Shown in pieces: positions 7,277-14,323 of a stretch of 40,693 nucleotides of DNA. Numbering within the stretch: the stretch's first letter is position 1; the number at the start of each line of letters is the position of its first letter. Origin of the DNA: Salaquimonas sp. (GTDB lineage: Bacteria > Pseudomonadota > Alphaproteobacteria > Rhizobiales > Rhizobiaceae); contig JANQQM010000115.1 of NCBI GenBank assembly GCA_028289365.1, positions 1 through 40,693 of the forward strand, in the 5' to 3' direction. The notes beneath the pieces were generated by a model. That model was not told the DNA's origin. It was given only the letters and a program-made list of their open reading frames with translations, and did no database searches. The position numbers were made by a program, and so were the translations under genes.

Positions 7277-8334
7277 TGGAGAATTTCCAGGGGCAGTGAC
7301 GCGACAGTAAAACCAGGGCCCAATGCCGAAACAAGCGAGCGCCCCTTTAGCCCGCTTTCAATTGACTGTTTCAACACAAACAATGCAGTGGGTGCGGACA
7401 TGTTGCCATATTCAGACAGCACGTGACGTTCGATGTCGAGCGCGCCCGGGCTGAGATCACAGGCGCCTTCTATAGCCTCAATTACCCGTGCTCCGCCCGG
7501 ATGGAATGTAAGGCGGGAGATATCTCGCCGCTCGAGATCCAACTCCTTGAGAAATCCCGCGAGAACGGGCTGTAGGTGGCGGCGTGCAAAGGGCGGAATA
7601 TCCCTGTCAAATATCACTTCAAAACCAATTGGATCGACCTTCCACCCCATAATGTCGAGCGTATCGGGCCAGGTATGCTGTTTTGCAGCACCTAACTGGA
7701 TGCCCATCTTGCTCGGTGTTGTCGAAACAATTGCAGCCGCCGCACCATCCCCAAACAGTGCGGTCGCGACGAGATTGGCTTTCGTAAACTGATCAATTCG
7801 AAACGATAAAGTGCACAGCTCGATTGTAACAAACAGCACCTTGGAACCTGGCTGGGATTGGGCCATCTTCGCAGCGACCGCCAGCCCGGCGATACCTCCG
7901 GCGCAGCCCATTCCGAACAGTGGAACGCGAACAATATCCGGACGAAAACCAATTTGCGATGCGACGCGTGCATCTAGCGTCGGGGTAGCGATACCGGTCG
8001 AACTCGCCACCACCACCACATCGATGTCTCTCGCCAATAGTCCTGCTTCTTCCAGCGCCGAGCTGGTTACGCCAGCAAACAATTTGTTCGCCGCTTCCAG
8101 ATAAGCAGTCGTGCGATCGCTGAAGTCCCTTTCGTTCAGATACCAGTCAAGCGGCATCGATAAATGTCGTTTGCGGATGCCCGAATTTTCGAAAATCGGA
8201 CGCAACTTTTCGTAATCTGCAAAGCGGTCGCCAAATAGAGCATCGCTATGTTCGAGAACGGAGTTTTGCGTGATCGAATGTTCAGGCACCTCAGATGAAA
8301 GGGACCAAAGCGATACCGGAGCGGGATTGACCAT
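7273..8334 (-). CDS. Type III polyketide synthase (chalcone/alkylresorcinol synthase-like)
   Basis: A 353-residue thiolase-fold ketosynthase. The catalytic triad is visible: Cys144 in FGMGCAGG, His278 in TFHPGG and Asn311 in EYGNMSAPTALF. Also typical are GDGAAAAIVS (around 195-204) and the C-terminal ALGPGFTVASLPLE, the family signature GxGPGxxxE/xLxL loop. The enzyme would condense a fatty acyl starter with malonyl-CoA units to pyrones or resorcinols, which in other bacteria are membrane phenolic lipids or cofactors. Length is normal. The ATG at 8334 follows CAGGAATCC. The ICMT-type methyltransferase gene overlaps its stop. The promoter lies in the 360-bp divergent region shared with the aminotransferase gene. 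Confidence 0.93.
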   Translation of the reverse strand: MVNPAPVSLWSLSSEVPEHSITQNSVLEHSDALFGDRFADYEKLRPIFENSGIRKRHLSMPLDWYLNERDFSDRTTAYLEAANKLFAGVTSSALEEAGLLARDIDVVVVASSTGIATPTLDARVASQIGFRPDIVRVPLFGMGCAGGIAGLAVAAKMAQSQPGSKVLFVTIELCTLSFRIDQFTKANLVATALFGDGAAAAIVSTTPSKMGIQLGAAKQHTWPDTLDIMGWKVDPIGFEVIFDRDIPPFARRHLQPVLAGFLKELDLERRDISRLTFHPGGARVIEAIEGACDLSPGALDIERHVLSEYGNMSAPTALFVLKQSIESGLKGRSLVSALGPGFTVASLPLEILH

Positions 8335-8694
8335 AAAAGGATTCCTGTTGAAGTCCTCTTTCTACGGCAATTCGAAACATTCAGATTTTCGGATTACGAG
8401 AACAGCACGTTTTTATCTGGACTCGTTAAATGCCAGGTCGGGATCACATACAATTAACAGCCAGGTGATCTGCTCAGATAAAATGCAGTCAGCACCAACC
8501 AAATCACTGCAAGCATTCCTGTCTGTATCCAATATGGCCACGTCGGAATGCCAAAGAGCTTAGGAAATCCGACTGCATTGCAGCAACGAATTTATCTGCA
8601 TTTACCAGCACAGCGATTTAAGCGTATATGCTTTGCATGAACGGTCGATTGATCGCCCTGCCCTTCCTCATCGAGGCTGACCCTGGAGAACGCC
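8335..8694. promoter_or_regulatory. Divergent intergenic region between polyketide synthase and aminotransferase genes
   Basis: This 360-bp stretch must hold the promoters for both outward-facing genes. I could not assign convincing -35/-10 boxes. It also contains the gene remnant described separately (8454-8591). The aminotransferase ribosome site (CTGGAGAACGCC) lies at its right end. Confidence 0.4.
8454..8591 (-). pseudogene. Possible remnant of a small membrane-protein gene
   Basis: On the minus strand the frame is open from just after a TAA at 8592-8594 to a TAA at 8454-8456. From about 8570 it reads protein-like sequence: GFPKLFGIPTWPYWIQTGML followed by a hydrophobic run (AVIWLVLTAFYLSR). 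This resembles the single-helix small subunits that accompany some transporters, with a Pro/Trp-rich lead into one membrane helix. No ATG, GTG or TTG stands ahead of the conserved-looking part, so it looks like a 5'-truncated relic, or a chance resemblance. Confidence 0.3.
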
Positions 8695-9840
8695 ATGCCC
8701 GCATTGCTGCAAAATATTGATCCGGATGGATTGCTTGAATACTCCGTGGTTTTCACCGACCGCTCGTTGAACCACATGTCGCAGTCATTCCAGTCTGTCA
8801 TGCGTGATATCTCCGACACGCTGAAGTCGGTCTATCACGCAGATGCTGTCATCGTGGTTCCCGGCGGCGGCACTTACGCCATGGAGGCGGTTGCACGACA
8901 GTTGGCGACCGACAAGAAATGCCTGGTAATCCGAAATGGCTGGTTTAGTTTCCGCTGGAGCCAAATCCTCGAAATGGGCGATATTGCTTCCGAGATAACC
9001 GTATTGACAGCAAAGGCACAGCAAGCCGGACATCAGGCGCCGTTTGCGCCGCCCCCGGTCGAAGATGTTGTCGCGCAGATTCAATCCAACAAACCCGACA
9101 TTGTGTTTGCACCGCATGTCGAGACATCTTCAGGGATGATCCTGTCGGACGACTACATTAGGGCGATAGCCGATGCCGTTCATGCGGTGGGCGGTCTTTT
9201 TGTGCTGGACTGCATTGCTTCGGGAACAATCTGGGTCGACATGAGGGCCAATGGAGTCGACGTCCTGATCAGCGCTCCGCAAAAAGGCTGGAGCGCTTCC
9301 CCTTGCAGTGGGCTGGTAATGTTGAGCGAGGCCGGCCTGGCTGCGGTCGAGTCCAGCACCAGCACAAGTTTTGCCTGTGATCTGCGGAAGTGGCACGACA
9401 TCATGCAGGCTTATGAAAATGGAGGCCATGCCTATCACGCAACCATGCCAACCGATGCGCTGGTCACCTTCCACGCGACGATGAAGGAAACCGAAGCTTA
9501 TGGATTTGACAAGGTAAAGAACGAGCAACAGGAACTCGGAGACCGGGTGCGATCCATGCTGGCGAAAAAGGGCTTCAAAAGCGTGGCTGCGGAGGGTTTC
9601 ACCGCTCCGGGTGTCGTGGTTTGCTACACGGATGATCCCGACATAAAGTCCGGCAAAAAATTTGCCGCCGTCGGGTTGCAGGTAGCAGCTGGAGTACCAT
9701 TGCAATGCGGTGAGCCGGAGGATTTTCAATCCTTCCGGATCGGCCTGTTCGGCCTCGACAAATTGCACAATATCGACAGGACCGTAGACAGCCTTGAAAA
9801 GGCTGTGGATCAGGTGCTGGCTGATACGAATGTGAGGTAG
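8695..9840 (+). CDS. Class V-fold PLP-dependent aminotransferase (alanine-glyoxylate type)
   Basis: A 381-residue fold-type I PLP enzyme. Recognisable parts are the phosphate-binding region VVPGGGTYAMEAVARQ (about 54-69), NGWFSFRWSQI (about 82-92), the cofactor-contacting Asp in FVLDCIASG, and the Schiff-base Lys in SAPQKGWSASP. The overall pattern matches the serine-glyoxylate/alanine-glyoxylate/2-aminoethylphosphonate aminotransferase branch. The exact amino donor is not readable; it should not be called PhnW without further evidence, and it is 15 kb from the phosphonate locus. The ATG at 8695 follows CTGGAGAACGCC. It is transcribed away from the polyketide synthase pair. Confidence 0.88.
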   Translation: MPALLQNIDPDGLLEYSVVFTDRSLNHMSQSFQSVMRDISDTLKSVYHADAVIVVPGGGTYAMEAVARQLATDKKCLVIRNGWFSFRWSQILEMGDIASEITVLTAKAQQAGHQAPFAPPPVEDVVAQIQSNKPDIVFAPHVETSSGMILSDDYIRAIADAVHAVGGLFVLDCIASGTIWVDMRANGVDVLISAPQKGWSASPCSGLVMLSEAGLAAVESSTSTSFACDLRKWHDIMQAYENGGHAYHATMPTDALVTFHATMKETEAYGFDKVKNEQQELGDRVRSMLAKKGFKSVAAEGFTAPGVVVCYTDDPDIKSGKKFAAVGLQVAAGVPLQCGEPEDFQSFRIGLFGLDKLHNIDRTVDSLEKAVDQVLADTNVR

Positions 9841-9955
9841 GTTAAGCTATTGTCCTGGGCTGTTGCATTGATCCGAACTAACCCAGCCAAACAACACACA
9901 AACGTCACAATAAAATAGGTTTATCGGTCAGGAATCTGCATTCAGGAGTTGCACA

Positions 9956-11077
9956 ATGGCTTGCTTTGGAATTCTAAAACAAATTGCTCGCGCCGGTATT
10001 GTTCTGGTTGCGTCCGCCTCAGTGGCATGGTCATGCACAGGCATCATGCTGACCGGCTCGGACGGCAGCATCATCCGCGCAAGGACCGCAGAATGGGGTC
10101 CGTTCGATCTCGAAACGAAGATCAATGTCATCCCACGCGGGTTCAAATACAGTGCCGGCGAAATGCCGGACGGAAAGAATGGTGCGACATGGGACGGACG
10201 TTTCGGAATGGTCGGTATCAGCATGCTGGATCACGGCGCGCCGGCCGATGGGATCAATGAGGCAGGATTGACCGCAGGTTTGTTCTACCTGCCGGGCTTC
10301 ACCGAATATCAGGAATACCTGCCGGATCAGGCTGATAACACCATTCCGGGCGACCTGCTTGCCAGCTACGTCTTGTCGCAATTCGAAACGGTTGATCAAG
10401 CCCGGGCTGGTCTCGAAGATGTTCGTGTTGTGGGCGTGGTCGATGAAACGCTCGGCTTCCCGTTTCCCTTCCACATGCTGGTGGCGGACCGCTTCGGCGG
10501 CCGGATCGTCGTCGAGTACATTGATGGTGAGTTGACGATCTTTGAAGCCCCGCTTGGTGTCATTACCAATTCGCCAAACTATGACTGGCACATGACGAAC
10601 CTCAACAATTACGTCAACCTGTCTGCCCTTGGCCTTCCCGAAGTCGAGGCCAGCGGTGTCAAATTTGCGCCGCTGGGTGCAGGAAGCGGCATGATTGGTC
10701 TGCCAGGCGATTTCACACCGCCCTCGCGCTTTGTTCGTGCAGTCGCATTCTCGCAGACAGCCCGCGAAACCGAAGGCGGTTATGACACGGTCCGTGAGGC
10801 ATTCCGCATCCTCGATAATTTCAACATTCCGGCTGACGCCGCCGAAGGCGCACAGGACGATGTCCAATCGGATGACCTGCTTTACAGCGCGACGCAGGTC
10901 ACGACCGCAAGCGACTCCGAGAACCTTACCTATTACTATCACACAATGTACGACCGGACGGTTCACAAGGTCGATCTGAAACAGATCGACTTCGAGGGCA
11001 TGGGTGACGAAATGATCGTCTTTCCAACAAGCGGCGATCGCGAACCTACGATTGTTGACGTGACGCCAACAAAATAG
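9956..11077 (+). CDS. Exported linear-amide C-N hydrolase (choloylglycine hydrolase/penicillin V acylase family)
   Basis: A 373-residue Ntn-hydrolase. A signal peptide runs to about residue 26 and its removal would expose Cys27 (WS|CTGIMLTGSDGS), the N-terminal nucleophile of the family. Downstream motifs fit: RTAEWGPFD (Arg and active-site loop near 43-51), DGINEAGLTAGLFYLPG near 99-115, and VITNSPNYDWHMTNLNNY with the conserved Asn near 200. Members hydrolyse bile-salt amides, penicillin V or N-acyl-homoserine lactones. In a free-living proteobacterium a periplasmic quorum-signal or N-acyl-amide acylase is the more natural reading (inference). AGGAGTTGCACA precedes the start. Confidence 0.9.
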   Translation: MACFGILKQIARAGIVLVASASVAWSCTGIMLTGSDGSIIRARTAEWGPFDLETKINVIPRGFKYSAGEMPDGKNGATWDGRFGMVGISMLDHGAPADGINEAGLTAGLFYLPGFTEYQEYLPDQADNTIPGDLLASYVLSQFETVDQARAGLEDVRVVGVVDETLGFPFPFHMLVADRFGGRIVVEYIDGELTIFEAPLGVITNSPNYDWHMTNLNNYVNLSALGLPEVEASGVKFAPLGAGSGMIGLPGDFTPPSRFVRAVAFSQTARETEGGYDTVREAFRILDNFNIPADAAEGAQDDVQSDDLLYSATQVTTASDSENLTYYYHTMYDRTVHKVDLKQIDFEGMGDEMIVFPTSGDREPTIVDVTPTK

Positions 11078-11083
11078 CGGATA

Positions 11084-11128
11084 TTGGCCGGGATCATCTT
11101 CTGCTGTCACTGGCGGAATCCCGGCCAA
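11084..11128. terminator. Perfect 11-bp inverted repeat between convergent genes
   Basis: TTGGCCGGGAT (11084-11094) is repeated exactly in inverse as ATCCCGGCCAA (11118-11128), with a 23-base spacer. It begins six bases after the hydrolase stop codon and lies between two convergent genes, so it could stop transcription from both sides. There is no T tract, so it may instead be a Rho-assisted 3' stem or an mRNA-stabilising structure. Confidence 0.5.
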
Positions 11129-11151
11129 ACCAGTCTGTATTGCCAGCCCCT

Positions 11152-11712
11152 CTAATTGTCGGCTTTGAATTTCTCGGGAAGCGTATCGGCCTTATTCATT
11201 ATCGTAGCAATCGCTCCGGCACGATTATTCTCCAAGTTGAAGCTTGTGTAGGTAGCCTCTGTGTCGCTGGTGATGCGCATGCTCCCATTGACTGTACCGC
11301 CGACGACATTCGGTGCGCCGGCGGCCTGGAAGGTAAATTCGCCAAAACCCTGGGGTGCAAACAGCATATGTTGAAAACCGCTGAGTTTTTCTTCAGGGCT
11401 GATCCATTGGGTCTTGGCGACCAGGACGCTGCCTTTGATTTCAACAAACTCGATATAAAAATCGCCGCCTTGAAAGGATTCCACGGTTCCATCAGGTGAA
11501 ACGGCAACATAGGAATAGTTATCAGCTACCCAGATTGTGTTCACCAGATCCTTCGGCGGCAGGGATTCCTGAGCCTGCGCACCACCGACAAATAGTATTA
11601 AAAAACCGATCGCAGAAATCATCTTTGACACTGATTGCGGGAAACGGGCTGCATTGTTTGTAAACCCTTTGCGCTGCCAGGGCGCAATATGCCTGATAAC
11701 GAGATCATACAT
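11152..11712 (-). CDS. Secreted hypothetical protein
   Basis: A 186-residue protein of unknown family. The start at 11712 follows the strong site GGAGGAGCTTTACG; an upstream ATG at 11757 and an internal ATG at 11622 lie in frame. From the chosen start a 30-residue polar lead (MYDLVIRHIAPWQRKGFTNN) precedes a hydrophobic stretch (MISAIGFLILFVGGAQAQ) that ends in an AQAQ cleavage-like site. The mature part has alternating polar and aromatic residues (VWVADNYSYVAVSPDG type, GDFYIEFVEIKGSVLV, FGEFTFQAAG), which suggests an all-beta, lipocalin-like or DUF-type barrel. The unusually long N-region means that translation could really begin at 11622. Confidence 0.65.
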   Translation of the reverse strand: MYDLVIRHIAPWQRKGFTNNAARFPQSVSKMISAIGFLILFVGGAQAQESLPPKDLVNTIWVADNYSYVAVSPDGTVESFQGGDFYIEFVEIKGSVLVAKTQWISPEEKLSGFQHMLFAPQGFGEFTFQAAGAPNVVGGTVNGSMRITSDTEATYTSFNLENNRAGAIATIMNKADTLPEKFKADN

Positions 11713-11849
11713 CGTAAAGCTCCTCCAGTTTTCAGTGTAGTAAGAACGATTGAGCATAACGCAGCTCGGTGCATGAGCAAGCTAGGATTGCAAAACTCCG
11801 GAAACTCACATTTGATGTTCTTCAGATGGATCGAATATGGACCTGTTAA

Positions 11850-12776
11850 ATGTCAAAAAATGACATTGAGATACGCGCTCTCAAACTGAACAAATGGGCA
11901 AATTTGTTCATGGCATTTGCCGGCATTGTAGCTGCGCTGTTGTCTCACTCAGATGCGATACTGGTTGATGGTCTGTATTCGGCGGTCAACGTCATCTCGG
12001 CGATAATTGCCATTCGTGTCGCCAAACGGGTCAACCAGCCACCCGATCGTTCCCGGCCATGGGGCTACGCCTTCGAGGAATCGATTTACGTGACGTTCAG
12101 GAGCCTGGTGTTGCTGGGCATTTTGCTGTTTGCGGCACTGGCCAGCACAAACAAGATCTTCACCTATTTGACCGGTGGCAGCGTCCCGGAACTCGTGTTT
12201 GGGCCGATTGTCATCTACGCCGTTTCTATGGTGATAATCTGTCTCGGTCTGGCGCTTTATCACCGGCGTGCTTATGCCAAAAGCGGGAAGAAGAGTACGA
12301 TCCTGCGGGCAGAAGCCAAAGCTGCCCTGGTCGATGCAGCAATCAGCGCCGGCACCGGAATCGCCTTGATGTCCCTGCCCTACTTGCAGGACACGTCACT
12401 TGCGCCCATTGTTCCGATTGGCGATGCGATTGTCGTCTTGATCATGGTTGTTGTAATCATCTGGCAGCCGCTTGGCCTGTTTCGCAGCGCGCTGGCGGAA
12501 CTCGCAGGTGCAAGCGCACCGGCGGCGGTTCATCTGGCGATATCACGCCGCGCCAAGGAACTCGCCAGTGATAATGGCTACCGGTTCTTGAGAGCCGCCG
12601 TGCAGCAGGCCGGTCGGACACGGTTTGCTGTCATCTATGTCAATCCGAAAAAGCCCGTCAGTGCGCAACAGGTAGACAAGTTTTGGCGATTGCTGAACCA
12701 GCAACTCTCTGAAGACGGTGGCCTCGTCCGCTGTGAAGTCGTCATTACCGAGATTCCGGAGGTCGATGCGACCTGA
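11850..12776 (+). CDS. CDF-like cation transporter with altered metal-site residues
   Basis: A 308-residue protein with the six-helix pattern and C-terminal cytoplasmic domain of the cation efflux family. Helix 2 carries HSDAILVDGLYSAVNVIS and the following loop PPDRSRPWGYAFEESIY corresponds to the usual PPDxxHPFGHxKxE loop, but with its histidines replaced by Arg, Trp and Tyr. The second site reads EAKAALVDAAIS where typical members have HxxxD, so the His is Ala. The usual zinc site is thus only half kept. Either the ion differs or transport relies on other residues. It precedes the nitroreductase gene by 52 bp on the same strand. Confidence 0.82.
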   Translation: MSKNDIEIRALKLNKWANLFMAFAGIVAALLSHSDAILVDGLYSAVNVISAIIAIRVAKRVNQPPDRSRPWGYAFEESIYVTFRSLVLLGILLFAALASTNKIFTYLTGGSVPELVFGPIVIYAVSMVIICLGLALYHRRAYAKSGKKSTILRAEAKAALVDAAISAGTGIALMSLPYLQDTSLAPIVPIGDAIVVLIMVVVIIWQPLGLFRSALAELAGASAPAAVHLAISRRAKELASDNGYRFLRAAVQQAGRTRFAVIYVNPKKPVSAQQVDKFWRLLNQQLSEDGGLVRCEVVITEIPEVDAT

Positions 12777-12828
12777 TAATGATAGATTAGTCAAACAGCT
12801 CGCCACCAAAAGAATAGAGTATAATTAA

Positions 12829-13521
12829 ATGTTCACCCGCAACCACGTAAAGTATGAACCGGTCGATTTGCCAGATCGCATGGATTATTCCGCTGAGCAG
12901 AGTCTTGAAGAGGCCAAAGCGTTTCTCGCCCGGATGAGGAAACGGCATACGGTCCGGGATTTTTCTAATACAGCTGTTTCAAGAGAAGTGATCGAAGCCT
13001 GCATTGCCGCCGCCGGCTCTGCACCGTCTGGAGCAAATCACCAGCCTTGGCATTTCGTGGCCATCTCCGATCCGAACATCAAGCGGCAGATACGCCACGC
13101 TGCCGAGGAAGAAGAACGTCGTTTCTACAGTGGTGGTGCCGGAGACGAATGGTTGAAGGCTCTGGAACCGATTGGCACGAGTCACGACAAACCACATCTT
13201 GAAGATGCGCCATGGCTCATTGTGGTTTTTGCCCAGCGCTGGGGTCATTTCGATGATGGCAGCCGATTCAAGAACTACTATGTCCCTGAAAGCACAGGCA
13301 TCGCATGCGGTTTCTTGTTGGCCGCATTGCACCATGCAGGATTGGTGGCGCTGACGCATACGCCGAACCCGATGAAGTTTCTCAACGATTTGTTGGGACG
13401 ACCAGCTAGCGAAAAGCCCATGATGATAATAGCAACTGGCCATGCAGCCGAAGGCGCAAAAATCCCTGCCGCCGCCAAGATTAAAAAGCCACTCAAGGAA
13501 ATCCTGACGGTTGCCGAATAG
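12829..13521 (+). CDS. Nitroreductase family flavoprotein, iodotyrosine deiodinase-like
   Basis: A 230-residue FMN enzyme. The FMN-binding pieces are RKRHTVRDFSN (about 37-47), GSAPSGANHQPWHFV (about 63-77) and, near the C-terminus, ALTHTPNPMKFLNDLLGRP. The active-site lid EEEERRFYSGGAGDEWLKAL holds Glu, Tyr and Lys at the spacing by which iodotyrosine deiodinase grips the zwitterion of a halotyrosine. Bacterial homologues reductively dehalogenate iodo- or bromotyrosine, a plausible activity for a marine organism; this substrate is inferred from the lid. A TATAAT sequence lies at 12819-12824, only a few bases before the ATG, and no good ribosome site is visible, so a leaderless mRNA is possible. 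Confidence 0.9.
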   Translation: MFTRNHVKYEPVDLPDRMDYSAEQSLEEAKAFLARMRKRHTVRDFSNTAVSREVIEACIAAAGSAPSGANHQPWHFVAISDPNIKRQIRHAAEEEERRFYSGGAGDEWLKALEPIGTSHDKPHLEDAPWLIVVFAQRWGHFDDGSRFKNYYVPESTGIACGFLLAALHHAGLVALTHTPNPMKFLNDLLGRPASEKPMMIIATGHAAEGAKIPAAAKIKKPLKEILTVAE

Positions 13522-13714
13522 TCTGGAATTGTTGATCACGAAAGCCACAGGTAACCCTTGAATCAATAACCACGGACTGGTCTTTCTTATTCACGCGGTG
13601 ATGGAACAGACTTAGCAACAATGTGATTGAATTCCGTGTTTGCCGGCTGGATTCGTTAGGTCATGCTTCTAAACTGAGAGAAGCAAGAATACCAAAGATA
13701 CCAAGGCTGATGAG

Positions 13715-14308
13715 GTGTTTGTGAAATCTGGATCAAAACTCGTTGTCGCATTCGCAGGCATTTTATTTTGTTTGACCAATCTAACTTGGGCAAGTGATTA
13801 TGAACGCGGATACAAGGCCTATGTTGCTGGAGAATATTCTCAAGCCCTTGAAGTCTGGCGATCCCTGGCTCAAGGCGGTCACCCGCAAGCTCAGTATGGC
13901 CTGGGAATTATGTACGAATATGGTCGTGGCCTGAAGCCAAATGATGACGAAGCAGTGAAGTGGTATCTGCTGGCTGCAGATCAAGGCGTTCCGGATGCAC
14001 AATACCGCCTTGGTGTGCTTCATGATTATGGTTGGGGGGTCAAACCCGATCCCAAGAAAGCAGTGAAATGGTACAGGCTGGCGGCTGAACGGGACCACAC
14101 TTTCGCCCAGCATGATCTGGCGTTCATGTATGTGACAGGCAAAGGCGTGTCACTTGACAAGGTGCAGGCCTATAAATGGCTGAGGATCGCGGCTACCCGC
14201 CGTTCGGATTTGATGACAAAGCACCTTCGATTTGTTTCCAGCGAGATGAAACCGGAAGACATCGAGCAAGCAGAAGCTTTGGCAGCAGACTGGTTGCAAG
14301 CTCGGTAG
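13715..14308 (+). CDS. Exported Sel1/TPR-like repeat protein
   Basis: A 197-residue protein with a signal peptide (FVKSGSKLVVAFAGILFC, cleavage near the TWAS site at about 27) and three or four Sel1-like repeats of about 36 residues: AQYGLGIMYEYGRGLKPNDD, AQYRLGVLHDYGWGVKPDPK and AQHDLAFMYVTGKGVSLDKV. Sel1 repeats form alpha-solenoids that bind partner proteins in the periplasm, often in signalling or envelope assembly. The start is GTG at 13715 with AAGG eight bases upstream; a second GTG at 13721 is also possible. It converges on the asparagine synthetase gene with only 15 bp between the stops. No role can be assigned. Confidence 0.82.
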   Translation: MFVKSGSKLVVAFAGILFCLTNLTWASDYERGYKAYVAGEYSQALEVWRSLAQGGHPQAQYGLGIMYEYGRGLKPNDDEAVKWYLLAADQGVPDAQYRLGVLHDYGWGVKPDPKKAVKWYRLAAERDHTFAQHDLAFMYVTGKGVSLDKVQAYKWLRIAATRRSDLMTKHLRFVSSEMKPEDIEQAEALAADWLQAR

Positions 14309-14323
14309 ATGGAAGCCCGACCA

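Noticed and set aside
8695-9840. Aminotransferase as PhnW (2-aminoethylphosphonate transaminase)
   Set aside because: PhnW is also class V, but the gene is 15 kb from the phosphonate genes, has no PhnX or PhnA next to it, and the oxidative TmpAB route would not need it.
10031-11128. Long 365-codon leftward frame opposite the choloylglycine-hydrolase gene
   Set aside because: The plus-strand frame has a signal peptide, the catalytic Cys and family motifs. The antisense frame has Cys/His/Arg-rich shadow composition and no start signals.
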